Assembly: GCF_947498095.1 (NCBI RefSeq)
Contig: NZ_CANMJE010000003.1
Coordinates: 310,001-374,000 of the forward strand
Source of the DNA: an uncultured Shimia sp.
GTDB lineage: Bacteria > Pseudomonadota > Alphaproteobacteria > Rhodobacterales > Rhodobacteraceae
Direction: 5' to 3'
Length of the DNA: 64,000 nucleotides
In this document: one piece after another, positions 17,125 to 28,087 of the stretch
Numbering within the stretch: the first letter of the stretch is position 1
Layout of the letters: every line of letters starts with the position of its first letter
The notes under the pieces: generated by a model
Told to the model about the DNA's origin: nothing
Seen by the model: the letters and a program-made list of their open reading frames with translations, nothing else
Databases searched by the model: none
Program-made: the position numbers and the translations under genes

Positions 17125-18159
17125 CTAGCAGACTTGAGCGCGTTGATCTGGCAAGCTCATAGAGATCAGCTTTGGCTGCTGAGACTGCGCCGCCTGAAAG
17201 TCCGCCTTCGCGCGCCAACCTTTCCAAGTCCCAAGCGTCAGGGACTGCGCAACGGCCCCGCCCAGAGTCGTTCCTGGTCCGAGAACGATGAACAGATCGG
17301 GCATGAATTCGCGTGCTGCGCTGCGGATTGCGGTGGAAAAATCATAAGGTTCAACAACTTGGTGATTCAGGGTGTAATCCCAGAGTGCCGCAGGATCGCT
17401 CGCGTGCGGCCACCAAATCGCGCCGCGTCCATCGACAAGCGGAAGATCTGGCTGCTGGAACAGGTCTTTTGACAGGGCCTTTTGCCCCAAGGCTGCGACG
17501 GGCTTTTGCAACGCAGTATGAAAGCCTGCGTGGTTTTGCAGGCGCATGGGAAAACGGTCCTGAACGCGCGGCATTGCGGATTCAAACGCTTCCAACCCAG
17601 CGGCGTTGCCCGCAAGCACCAACATTCCGCCAAGATCAATAGACAGGCTCAGGGTGTGATCCTCCATCGCATCTATGCGGTCCATGATGTTCAGGATTTT
17701 TTGCTTGCGGTCAGGGATTGGTTGCCAGTTTTCATCAACAAAAGGATAGATCAACTGCCCCCCGATCAAGTGGTCTTGCATCAGTGTTCCCATGGTGTTT
17801 ACAACCTGCAGCCCACCCATTGCTTCCAGCGCCCCGGCACACGCCAATGCGATGTACCAGCCCATTGAGTTGCCAGTTACGGCAACCACGTCGATGCGGT
17901 CGCGATCCAGAGAATGAAAATCCGAATAGGCACAGGCGTAGATCAAGGGCGAGGCGTTGTCCCCCCGCGTATGTGTCGGCCCGCTGAACCGCGCGGCCCT
18001 ATCAAGGTCCGAGACAGTCTTTTGGCCTCGCGCCTCGCGGAATGCGTCGAATGAGCCGAGCAATGCGTTTTGCGATGCATGGTGGCGTTTCAAATAGCCA
18101 AGCTCAGGTTTGTTATAGGTGCCGCGTCCCGGCGCGACGACAACGGCCTTGAGGGTCAT
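17125..18159 (-). CDS. FabD-like acyl-CoA:ACP acyltransferase domain protein
   Basis: This 344-residue protein has the malonyl/acyl transferase fold signatures. The nucleophile elbow is GNSMGWY with Ser98, where FabD has GHSLGEY. A second catalytic residue is expected in the NHAGFHTAL motif (His210 or His214), and an N-terminal GRGTYNK replaces the QGQG loop. The ATG overlaps the TGA of the upstream E1 gene (ATGA at 18156), so it is made together with a 2-oxoacid dehydrogenase and away from any fatty-acid synthesis gene. This context argues against a housekeeping FabD. A plausible but unproven role is moving an acyl group produced by the neighbouring E1 to CoA or a carrier protein. Confidence 0.75.
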   Translation of the reverse strand: MTLKAVVVAPGRGTYNKPELGYLKRHHASQNALLGSFDAFREARGQKTVSDLDRAARFSGPTHTRGDNASPLIYACAYSDFHSLDRDRIDVVAVTGNSMGWYIALACAGALEAMGGLQVVNTMGTLMQDHLIGGQLIYPFVDENWQPIPDRKQKILNIMDRIDAMEDHTLSLSIDLGGMLVLAGNAAGLEAFESAMPRVQDRFPMRLQNHAGFHTALQKPVAALGQKALSKDLFQQPDLPLVDGRGAIWWPHASDPAALWDYTLNHQVVEPYDFSTAIRSAAREFMPDLFIVLGPGTTLGGAVAQSLTLGTWKGWRAKADFQAAQSQQPKLISMSLPDQRAQVC

Positions 18160-20339
18160 GAGGAGCTCCAGAGCGTTTGGGCTGCATCAACAATCGAGTC
18201 GCGTGATGGCATCGTGGCGGCATAGGCCGGGCCGGTGGCGATGAAACTGTCTTCGGCGGCCAGTCGCGCAAATGGCAGCGAGCAGTTTTCGGCCAGCATG
18301 GCCATCAGGGCCTCGGATTGACTGCCTGTGGTGCGACACTCGTCTACAACAAGCACTTTTTCAGCCCCATCAATGGCTTGCAGAATGCCCTCTTTTGGCA
18401 AGGGGGCCAGCCAACGCATGTCAATGATACGGGTTTCGATGCCTTGTTCGGACAGGATGCGCGCGGCTTGCTGGCTAAGGTAATGGCCATTGCCGTAGGT
18501 CACGATGGCTAGCGGGCCGTCCCCTGTAACGCCAACTTCACCCAGTGATATGATCTGATCTGGCGAAGGATACCGGCGCAACCAGCCGCCATCTTTCTCT
18601 TCGTGCAGGTCACGCATCGGATAGAGCGCGATGGGTTCAACAAACACCACGACGCGCTGTTCCTCGCGGGCCAGTCTGACGCATTCTCGCAGCATTTTTG
18701 CGCCGTCTTCTCCGTTCGAAGGGCAGGCGATGATGACGCCGGGAATGTCGCGCAATACGGCCAAGGAATTGTCATTGTGGAAATGGCCACCAAAACCCTT
18801 TTGATACCCAAGTCCGGCGATCCGCAGGACCATCGGGTTGGTGAACTGACCATTGGAAAAGAAGCTGAGCGTTGCAGCCTCGCCCCGGATCTGGTCTTCG
18901 GCATTGTGTAGATAGGCAAGGAACTGGATTTCCGGCATCGGCAAAAAGCCGTTGTGGGCCATCCCCATGGCCAACCCAAGGATGGATTGTTCGTCCAGCA
19001 AGGTGTCGATCATGCGATCCGCGCCAAACCGGTCGATCAGCTTTTGCGTCACACCATAGACACCGCCTTTGCGCCCGACGTCCTCGCCCATCATCACCAA
19101 TTCGCCATGCTCGAGCATAAGATCGGTGAGCGCCCAGTTCAGCAGGCGCGACATGTGCTGTGGTGTCTCCAGTTGCTTGACGTCCGAGCCAAAGGCTGCG
19201 TCGCGTTCGGCAGCGGACGGGCCATTGCTTGGCGCACAAGCCCGCTTGGGTGGGATGAGGCTGGCCATAACATCGCCTGCCGATTTCAGTCGGGGTCGGG
19301 TGACAACTTCTGCTGCAACACGTTCGCAGCGTGCCTCGGCCTCGTCATAAATCCTTAATGCCTCTTTGGAACTCAGGATGCCCGCATCGATCAAGAGACG
19401 CGCTGAATGCATCAAAGGATCATCGGCTTCCCAGTCTTCAAAGACCTTCTTTGGAAGGTAAGCTTGCTGAAGGTCAGAGCCGGCATGCCCATAGAGCCGT
19501 ACCAAAGTCAGGTGGAGGAACGCCGGTTTGCGGCAGGTTCTTACGTAAGCCGCCGCCTTTCGCGCAGCGCGATACGTGTCAAAGATATCCAACCCGTTGG
19601 CGTGGAAATACTTCAGACCGGGACGCTTGGAATAGTTAGCCCCAACCCATCCCCTTGGCGTGCGGGTCGAGATGCCAATGCCGTTGTCCTCGCACACGAA
19701 CAGCATCGGCATCGGGACCGATTGGTAAGAGGTCCAGCACGCGCTGTTGATCGCGCCCTGAGCAGTTGAATGGTTGGACGACGCATCCCCGAACGAACAC
19801 ATGACAATGCTGTCATCAGCCAGAACCTTGTGTTCCGGGCTATGTCGCTTGGCGAGGCCGATGGAATAGGCTGCGCCGACAGCTTTCGGAAGGTGACTGG
19901 CAATTGTCGATGTCTGCGGCGGGATGTTCAACGCTTTGGAGCCCAGCACCTTGTGGCGCCCGCCCGACATCGGATCTTCGCGCGAGGTGGCAAAGCTGAG
20001 CAGCATATCCCAAGTCGGCGTTACACCGGGAACTTGTGCTGAGCGCATGGTCTGAAACGCCCCATCGCGATAGTGCAGAAAGGCCATGTCATCGGGGCGC
20101 AGTGCTGCAGCGACTGCGGCCATGCCTTCGTGACCGGATGAGCCGATGGTGTAATAGCCCTGACCAGCGGCCTGCATCTTGCGCGACCTGCGGTCAAGAT
20201 TGCGGCTGAGGCATTGCGCCCTGAAAATGGTGACGGCCTCGGTCGCGTCAAGCGGCCCAGTGGCTACACCACCCTGAGGCAAGTCGTTGGTGTTCAGCCT
20301 CTGGCGAAACGCTTGGTCGACAACATCTGCACGATCCAT
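18156..20339 (-). CDS. Fused alpha-beta 2-oxoacid dehydrogenase E1 (TPP-dependent)
   Basis: A 727-residue fusion of the E1 alpha and beta chains of a branched-chain-type 2-oxoacid dehydrogenase. The alpha half (about 1-370) has HYRDGA, the TPP/Mg motif GDASSNH through EDNGIGIST, and the RLYGHAGSD loop, where the phosphorylation-loop region would be. The beta half (about 390-727) has MGEDVGRKGGVYGVT, the FFSNGQFTNPMVLR strand and the C-terminal DMRWLAPLP domain. It decarboxylates a 2-oxo acid on thiamine diphosphate. No E2 or E3 gene is adjacent. Instead a PLP aminotransferase lies 14 bases upstream and an acyltransferase overlaps downstream. The substrate is unknown; the aminotransferase suggests a keto acid from an amino acid. 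Confidence 0.87.
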   Translation of the reverse strand: MDRADVVDQAFRQRLNTNDLPQGGVATGPLDATEAVTIFRAQCLSRNLDRRSRKMQAAGQGYYTIGSSGHEGMAAVAAALRPDDMAFLHYRDGAFQTMRSAQVPGVTPTWDMLLSFATSREDPMSGGRHKVLGSKALNIPPQTSTIASHLPKAVGAAYSIGLAKRHSPEHKVLADDSIVMCSFGDASSNHSTAQGAINSACWTSYQSVPMPMLFVCEDNGIGISTRTPRGWVGANYSKRPGLKYFHANGLDIFDTYRAARKAAAYVRTCRKPAFLHLTLVRLYGHAGSDLQQAYLPKKVFEDWEADDPLMHSARLLIDAGILSSKEALRIYDEAEARCERVAAEVVTRPRLKSAGDVMASLIPPKRACAPSNGPSAAERDAAFGSDVKQLETPQHMSRLLNWALTDLMLEHGELVMMGEDVGRKGGVYGVTQKLIDRFGADRMIDTLLDEQSILGLAMGMAHNGFLPMPEIQFLAYLHNAEDQIRGEAATLSFFSNGQFTNPMVLRIAGLGYQKGFGGHFHNDNSLAVLRDIPGVIIACPSNGEDGAKMLRECVRLAREEQRVVVFVEPIALYPMRDLHEEKDGGWLRRYPSPDQIISLGEVGVTGDGPLAIVTYGNGHYLSQQAARILSEQGIETRIIDMRWLAPLPKEGILQAIDGAEKVLVVDECRTTGSQSEALMAMLAENCSLPFARLAAEDSFIATGPAYAATMPSRDSIVDAAQTLWSSS

Positions 20340-20353
20340 GTCAGACCCTTTCC

Positions 20354-21556
20354 TTAGTCAGTCAGTTCCAAGATGGCGCGCTGCATTCGCGTGAGGCCTT
20401 CTTTGAGATCAGCCGTCCCATAAGCATAACTCATTCGGAAATGCCCCGGCAGACCAAATGCGCGGCCTGGAACTAGGGCCACAAGCGCGTCTTCCAGCAA
20501 GTACTGACAGAAGTCTGCGTCGCTTTCCAAAGTTGCACCACCTGGGGTGCGTTTTCCCATGAGGCCGGTGCAGCTGGGAAAAACATAAAATGCGCCGGAG
20601 GGCGTTTCGCACTCTAATCCCGGCATGTCGTTCAGGGAGGCCACAACCACGTCCCGCCGCGCCCGAAAATCATCACAGCGCGTCTGCAGCAGATCTTGTG
20701 GACCAGTCAATGCCGCCAAGGCGGCGGCTTGGCTGACTGAACTTGCGCCAGAAGTTGATTGCCCTTGCACGGCAACCATTGCACGGATCAACGGTTCAGG
20801 ACCAATGCCCCAGCCCAAGCGCCAACCGGTCATGGCATAGGCCTTGCTCACGCCATTCACGATCAGGGTGCGGTCCGCAAGGTCCGGTGCCGCGCTGCGG
20901 AAAGACACGAAAGGGGCATAGCTGATGTGCTGGTAAATTTCGTCCGCGATGATCCAGACATGCGGATGTCTTCGCAGAACTTCCGCCAATGCTTCCAGAT
21001 GATGCCGTTCATACATCGCACCCGATGGGTTGCCCGGTGAGTTCAGCATCAGCCAGCGTGTTTTGCCGGTGATCGCGTCTTCAAGTTGTTCAGGAGTAAG
21101 CCGGAATTGTGTGTCGCTCCCGCAGGGAACGTCGACCCGTGTTGCCTCGCAGAAATCCAGCATGTCCGAATAGCTGGCCCAAAACGGTGCGGGTACGATG
21201 ACCTCGTCGCCGGGATCAAGCGTGGCCAGAAAGGCGTTGGACAGAACCTGCTTGGCGCCGGTGCTGACAATGATGTTTGCCGGGTCAACGTCAAAGCCTG
21301 CCTGACCCGCAATTGCAGCGCGAAGTGCTGGTGTGCCTTGAGTTGGTGGATAGGTGGTCTCGCCATGTCGAGCCGCATCCAGCGCGGCATCAATCACATG
21401 CGAGGGCGTTGGAAAGTCAGGCTCTCCGGTGCCAAAGGTCAGAACATCCTTGCCTGCCCGCTTGAGTGCTCCGGCAGCTTCAGAGATTTTGACAATTTCA
21501 GACAGGGATAGCGTCGCAGCGCGTTCAGAGCGGCGGAAAGTCTCAGGCGTAGGCAT
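20354..21556 (-). CDS. Class I/II PLP aminotransferase (aspartate/aromatic type, Igamma-like)
   Basis: A 400-residue fold-type I aminotransferase. The substrate loop FGTGEPDFPTP, the STGAKQV phosphate-cup segment, LNSPGNPSG with the PLP-ring Asn, DEIYQH, and the PLP lysine in VNGVSKAYAMTGWRLGW (about K238) are intact. The C-terminal carboxylate-binding Arg in GHFRMSY is also present. I chose ATG 21556, which matches the family N-terminus (ERAATLSLSEIVKI); longer frames to 21589 or 21640 add an atypical basic tail. It transfers an amino group between an amino acid and a 2-oxo acid. It is divergent from a LysR gene and 14 bases upstream of the fused E1, so it probably supplies that enzyme's keto acid. 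Confidence 0.87.
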   Translation of the reverse strand: MPTPETFRRSERAATLSLSEIVKISEAAGALKRAGKDVLTFGTGEPDFPTPSHVIDAALDAARHGETTYPPTQGTPALRAAIAGQAGFDVDPANIIVSTGAKQVLSNAFLATLDPGDEVIVPAPFWASYSDMLDFCEATRVDVPCGSDTQFRLTPEQLEDAITGKTRWLMLNSPGNPSGAMYERHHLEALAEVLRRHPHVWIIADEIYQHISYAPFVSFRSAAPDLADRTLIVNGVSKAYAMTGWRLGWGIGPEPLIRAMVAVQGQSTSGASSVSQAAALAALTGPQDLLQTRCDDFRARRDVVVASLNDMPGLECETPSGAFYVFPSCTGLMGKRTPGGATLESDADFCQYLLEDALVALVPGRAFGLPGHFRMSYAYGTADLKEGLTRMQRAILELTD

Positions 21557-21628
21557 AATATTACACTTTGATATGTTTGGATGTGGCATTGATCTTCTTT
21601 TTACGCTTGTTTTTGTTGCGATACATCG

Positions 21629-21652
21629 ACATTTTGACATTCAAACATTTCA
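21629..21652. promoter_or_regulatory. Three tandem 8-bp ACATT repeats before the LysR gene
   Basis: The units ACATTTTG, ACATTCAA and ACATTTCA follow each other without a gap in the space between the divergent aminotransferase and LysR genes; a partial fourth copy (ATACATCG) precedes them. They end 12 bases before the LysR start. The position suits a LysR autoregulatory site. Confidence 0.4.
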
Positions 21653-21664
21653 GAATGGAATGAT

Positions 21665-22558
21665 ATGCACGTCCCGCGTCGATTTCTGCCCCCTTTGCCC
21701 TGGCTCTCCGCCTTTGAATCCGTTGCGCGGCTGGAATCCGTGACAGAAGCAGCTGTTGAGTTGGATTTGACCCAAGGCGCGGTCAGTCGGCAAATCCAAA
21801 AGCTCGAAGATCAGTTGGATGTGGCGTTGTTTCATCGAGAAAAACGGCGCCTGACGGTCACCCCGGCAGGTCGGGCCTATGCGGTCGAGGTGCAAAAGGC
21901 CCTGTCCGGGGTCGCCAATGCCACGCTGGCGCTCAAGGCCAATCCCGAAGGAGGCTTGTTAGAGCTGGCGATCCTGCCGGCGTTTGGGGCGCACTGGCTT
22001 GCCCCCCGGTTGCCCACTTTCCTCGCCGAGTATCCCGGTGTGACATTGAACCTAGCAACACGCACGGCGCCTTTTGAATTTGCCATCGATCAGTTTCATG
22101 CTGCGATCCATTTTGGTCAGGATGACTGGCCCGGCACGCAGTCTCTTAAGTTGATGGATGAAGAGGTTGTGCCGGTTGCGGCGCCTTCGATCTGTGGCGG
22201 CGTGCTGACGATGGGCCAATTGAAAACGCTGCCTCTATTACAGCTTCAGACACGCTCTTGGGCCTGGCAGCAATGGTTTGAGCGTCAGGGGCAGAATTAT
22301 CGGCCCTCCAAGGGGATTGCCTTTGACCAGTTTGCAACCATGCTGCAGGCGACAGTGTTTGGTGCCGGGGCCGCGTTGATGCCGCGATATCTGGTCGAAG
22401 CGGATTTGGCCAAGGGCACATTGGTTAGTGACCCAAACGCAAGCCGGACATCACTGGGGGCCTACTACCTTGTCTGGCCCGATGCACTAAACGACCATCC
22501 CCCCATTGTGGCCTTGCGGACATGGGCCGCTGATCAGGTTTCAAAGGCCTCTGCCTAG
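21665..22558 (+). CDS. LysR-family regulator (GcvA-like)
   Basis: A 297-residue LysR protein. The winged helix-turn-helix lies in residues about 14-75 (SVTEAAVELDLTQGAVSRQIQKLED) and a periplasmic-binding-protein-like effector domain follows. Start ATG 21665 is preceded by GGAA. It is divergent from the aminotransferase-E1-acyltransferase genes and is their most likely regulator. Its 3' end overlaps the convergent oxyR gene by four bases (22555-22558). It is a paralog of the LysR next to gcdH: the two N-termini align without gaps from the start codon and both carry the NLAILPxxGxHWLAPRLP strand at the same place. The effector is unknown. Confidence 0.87.
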   Translation: MHVPRRFLPPLPWLSAFESVARLESVTEAAVELDLTQGAVSRQIQKLEDQLDVALFHREKRRLTVTPAGRAYAVEVQKALSGVANATLALKANPEGGLLELAILPAFGAHWLAPRLPTFLAEYPGVTLNLATRTAPFEFAIDQFHAAIHFGQDDWPGTQSLKLMDEEVVPVAAPSICGGVLTMGQLKTLPLLQLQTRSWAWQQWFERQGQNYRPSKGIAFDQFATMLQATVFGAGAALMPRYLVEADLAKGTLVSDPNASRTSLGAYYLVWPDALNDHPPIVALRTWAADQVSKASA

Positions 22559-23463
22559 GCGCCGTTTGTACGTCGATCTGAGGCCGCCTCCTTCACCACC
22601 TCGGCAATCTGCGCCAATCGTGCTTTTAGCGGGCTGGATTTTCGCCAGATCATGCCAACGCTGCGATTGGGTTGCGGGTCGGAAAAATGGTCAATCGCCA
22701 CAGTTGCAGACCGTGTTTCAATCGGAACAGACATATCCGGTATGAGGGTCACACCGATCCCGGCGCTGACCATCTGCACCAAGGTTGAAAGCGAGCTGCC
22801 GTCCAGGCTTTCGCGGGGCAGCGCAGACTTAATATTGCAGAACGACAGGGCCTGATCGCGAAAGCAATGCCCCTCTTCCAGTAGCAACAACCGCATTTCT
22901 CGCAGTTTTTCGGCGCTGGGCACCGACTTGCCCTTTTCAGACGCTGGACGGACGAGAACGAAACTCTCTTCGAACAGCTCAACTTCTTCAAAGGCAGGCT
23001 CAGACACCGGCAGGGCCAGGATCGCTGTGTCCAGCCGACCATCGGCCAACTCCTGCATCAGTTTTGAGGTTTGTGTTTCACGCACGTGAATCTCAAGTTC
23101 GGGATAGGCGCGGGTCAAATGGCCGATAACACGTGGCAAAAGATAAGGCGCGATCGTGGGAATCACACCCAATCTCAGGCGACCGGTAAACCCGGTTCTC
23201 GCCGCGCGCGCCATGTCGCCAAGGTCATCGACGCTGCGAAGGATCGTGGCGGTGCGTTCGGCAAACTCCTCACCAAAGCTGGTTAAGCGGACATGCCGCG
23301 CCGAGCGTTCAAACAGTTTGAGCCCCAGAGCTTGCTCCAATTCCTTGATTTGTACGGAGAGCGCAGGCTGTGAAATGGCGCAGGCTTCGGCCGCACGTCC
23401 GAAATGAGCGTGCAGAGACAAGGCTTCGAAATAGCGCAATTGGCGAAGTGTGAGATTTACCAT
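22555..23463 (-). CDS. oxyR: Hydrogen peroxide sensor-regulator OxyR
   Basis: A 302-residue LysR protein with an N-terminal helix-turn-helix (HFGRAAEACAISQPALSVQIKELE). Its regulatory domain carries the OxyR redox pair, Cys200 and Cys209, in GHCFRDQALSFC. The two cysteines form a disulfide on oxidation by peroxide and switch the protein to an activator. It is divergent from katG, the classical OxyR target, with 176 bp between start codons. The C-terminal overlap with the neighbouring LysR gene is four bases. The cysteine motif separates it clearly from other LysR proteins. Confidence 0.93.
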   Translation of the reverse strand: MVNLTLRQLRYFEALSLHAHFGRAAEACAISQPALSVQIKELEQALGLKLFERSARHVRLTSFGEEFAERTATILRSVDDLGDMARAARTGFTGRLRLGVIPTIAPYLLPRVIGHLTRAYPELEIHVRETQTSKLMQELADGRLDTAILALPVSEPAFEEVELFEESFVLVRPASEKGKSVPSAEKLREMRLLLLEEGHCFRDQALSFCNIKSALPRESLDGSSLSTLVQMVSAGIGVTLIPDMSVPIETRSATVAIDHFSDPQPNRSVGMIWRKSSPLKARLAQIAEVVKEAASDRRTNGA

Positions 23464-25829
<2,366 letters not shown>

Positions 25830-25851
25830 CTGATCAGCACAAGACCAAAGC

Positions 25852-25880
25852 AAAGGCCCGGTGAAAACCGGGCCTTTTTT
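25852..25880 (+). terminator. Rho-independent terminator of katG
   Basis: AAAGGCCCGG pairs perfectly with CCGGGCCTTT around a TGAAAA loop and runs into six Ts, 22 bases after the katG stop. On the other strand the T-run is interrupted, so it may also slow transcripts from the convergent xylG side but less efficiently. Confidence 0.9.
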
Positions 25881-25905
25881 GTTGTGAGTGGTGGATGGTC
25901 AGTGG

Positions 25906-26667
25906 TCAGGAAACTTCAACCCCTTCGGGTTTCTTGCCCAGAATAATCATGCCCAAAAGGTCGTCATCGGTGACGTCTTTAACGTCAACCGTCCCGACCA
26001 ACTCGCCATTTTTCATGACGCTGGCCCGGTCGCATAATTCCAGCACATCATGAATGTCGTGGCTGATCAGAAAAATGCCGATGCCTTCGGATTTCAACTG
26101 CTGGATCAGCTCCGACACCATCTGTGTTTCATGTGGGCCCAGGGCTGCTGTGGGTTCGTCCATGATCAGGATCTTGGCGTCGAAATAGACCGCCCGCGCA
26201 ATCGCGACCGACTGACGTTGGCCGCCAGACAAGGCAGACACCGGTTCTGCGAACTTTTGAAAGTTCGGGTTTAGTCGCCCCATGATCTTGCGGCATTCGG
26301 CCTCCATCGCGTCATCATCGACAGTGCCAAACGAAGTCACCAATTCACGCCCGAGAAACAGGTTGGAGGCCGCATCAAGGTTATCGGCCAGCGCAAGTGT
26401 CTGATAGATCGTCTCGATATTGTATTTGCGAGCGTCGCGCGGGTTGTGAATTTCAGCCCTTTCACCGTTGACATAGATCTCTCCACCATCCGCAGCATAG
26501 GCGCCGGAGAGGATCTTGATCAGGGTCGATTTGCCAGCGCCATTGTGACCCAAGAGACCGACAACCTCACCGGGATATAGATCGACTGAAACATGGTCCA
26601 CGGCCTTGATGCCGCCAAAAGAGATTTGCATGTCGCGCATCTCGACGAGAGGGGTTTGCGTGTTCAT
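25906..26667 (-). CDS. xylG: Xylose ABC transporter ATP-binding protein (single-domain)
   Basis: A 253-residue ABC ATPase. The Walker [10 protein letters not shown] is at about 40-48, the Q-loop region IYQTLAL follows, then the signature [12 protein letters not shown], Walker [12 protein letters not shown] and the switch His in LISHDIHDV. Enterobacterial XylG is a double-domain protein of about 510 residues; this one has a single domain, as in the FrcA-type alphaproteobacterial sugar transporters, and would act as a dimer. AAGGAGG precedes the ATG and the gene sits 12 bases after xylH. Xylose specificity is inferred from the linked xylF, xylA and xylB. Confidence 0.87.
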   Translation of the reverse strand: MNTQTPLVEMRDMQISFGGIKAVDHVSVDLYPGEVVGLLGHNGAGKSTLIKILSGAYAADGGEIYVNGERAEIHNPRDARKYNIETIYQTLALADNLDAASNLFLGRELVTSFGTVDDDAMEAECRKIMGRLNPNFQKFAEPVSALSGGQRQSVAIARAVYFDAKILIMDEPTAALGPHETQMVSELIQQLKSEGIGIFLISHDIHDVLELCDRASVMKNGELVGTVDVKDVTDDDLLGMIILGKKPEGVEVS

Positions 26668-26679
26668 AACGTATCCTCC

Positions 26680-27945
26680 TTATGCGCCGGTGCGACGGCG
26701 ATAGACAATGTCGACCCAGACGGCAAAAACCAGAACGATCCCGACAACGATGTTTTGCAAAGGTGCGTCGACACCGACCGAGGCCATGCCAGATTGCAGC
26801 GATTGCATGATCAACGCACCAATGACAGCGCCGTAAATCGTGCCAGCCCCACCGGAGAGGGCCGTTCCGCCAATAACCGCAGCCGCGATAACGCGCAGTT
26901 CGTCCAGTGTCCCAAGCCCCACATCAACTGCGTTCAAACGTGCCGAGGCGATGATTGATGCGATGCCTGTGAGCGCGCCCATCAGGGCAAAGACTTTGAC
27001 CGTGAGCAGGCGGGTATTGATGCCAGACAGTTCGGCGGCTTCCGGGTTGCCGCCGGTTGCATAGACATAACGGCCAAAACGGGTGCGGCGCGCAATGATT
27101 GTCATGACGATCGCGACCACCAAGAGGATCAGAACCGGAATGGCGACGCCGTGGTTCCAGACCATTCCGTCTGTGTATTCAATGCCTTGCGCCTTGGTCA
27201 TGCGCTTCATGGCGCCTTTGGGAATCGGATAGCTGTTCATGATCCAGACAAAACACATGATCAGACCTGCTGCGATGGCCATGAGAATACCCTCGGCCCA
27301 GGCTGGCTTGACGGTGAACCCGTGGCTTGCCTTGCGACGCCGGCTGAGCAGCATCATGGCGACGGCTGCAACCGAGGCAAAGAGACCAAAAGCCCAGCTC
27401 ACAGTTTCACCCAATGTCCCTTCGGCGCCCCCACCCAAGAGGCGGAACGTGGGATCCAGTGGCGCTTGGGTCTGGCCTTGGGTGACCCACCACATTGCAC
27501 CGCGATACACAAGGAAACCCCCGAGGGTCACGATAAACGCCGGGACGGTCAAATACCCGATGATCCAGCCCTGAAACGCGCCTATTGTTGCCCCCATTGC
27601 GATTGCAAAGAGGGCGGCAATGATCCAGATCGACCAGTGACCAAGGCCAAGAAAATCTGGCAGCACCTGCACCTGGAGGGCCGCGGTTGCCATTCCGATA
27701 AAGCCCAACAACGAGCCTACGGAAAGATCAATGTTGCGGGTCACAATGACAAAGACCATGCCGGTGGCCATGACGGCCACAGAAGCGCTTTGAACACTGA
27801 CGTTGAAGAAGTTGCGGGGCGACAGGAATCGTCCGTCGGTGAAGACACCGAAAACGACCCAAATCACGACAAGGGCGCCGATCATCCCAAGCAGGCGGAC
27901 GTCCAGCCCCAGCTTGTCGATCAAGGATTTCGCTTGAGTTTGCAT
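26680..27945 (-). CDS. xylH: Xylose ABC transporter permease
   Basis: A 421-residue inner-membrane permease of the ribose/xylose (BPD_transp_2) family, with about ten to twelve hydrophobic helices. Motifs typical of the family are present: GxxxAxxGAxxG-type stretches such as AMGATIGAFQGWIIGYLTVPAFIVT, GGNPEAAELSGIN and the C-terminal IGGTALSGGAGTIYGAVIGALI loop. I start at ATG 27945, which has GAGG eight bases upstream; the frame could be read 18 codons longer but without a ribosome site. The gap of 142 bases from xylF contains a stable stem-loop, so it is probably expressed below xylF. Confidence 0.88.
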   Translation of the reverse strand: MQTQAKSLIDKLGLDVRLLGMIGALVVIWVVFGVFTDGRFLSPRNFFNVSVQSASVAVMATGMVFVIVTRNIDLSVGSLLGFIGMATAALQVQVLPDFLGLGHWSIWIIAALFAIAMGATIGAFQGWIIGYLTVPAFIVTLGGFLVYRGAMWWVTQGQTQAPLDPTFRLLGGGAEGTLGETVSWAFGLFASVAAVAMMLLSRRRKASHGFTVKPAWAEGILMAIAAGLIMCFVWIMNSYPIPKGAMKRMTKAQGIEYTDGMVWNHGVAIPVLILLVVAIVMTIIARRTRFGRYVYATGGNPEAAELSGINTRLLTVKVFALMGALTGIASIIASARLNAVDVGLGTLDELRVIAAAVIGGTALSGGAGTIYGAVIGALIMQSLQSGMASVGVDAPLQNIVVGIVLVFAVWVDIVYRRRTGA

Positions 27946-28053
27946 ATGCAGTACCTCGTCTGTGGCGGAATTCGGATGAGCGCAGTCGCTGCGCGCCAAA
28001 TCTCGCGACAGTATAAGTCGATTGCCAAGTTGTAGAAGGGGTGTGTGGGGGAT

Positions 28054-28077
28054 GCCCCTCTGATCGCTCAGAGGGGC
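28054..28077 (-). other. Perfect 10-bp stem-loop between xylF and xylH
   Basis: GCCCCTCTGA and TCAGAGGGGC pair perfectly around a four-base TCGC loop, ten bases downstream of the xylF stop. No U-run follows, so it is not a classical terminator. Such hairpins after binding-protein genes protect the upstream message from 3' exonucleases and cause partial read-through, which gives more binding protein than permease. Confidence 0.75.
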
Positions 28078-28087
28078 AAGCCAAAGC

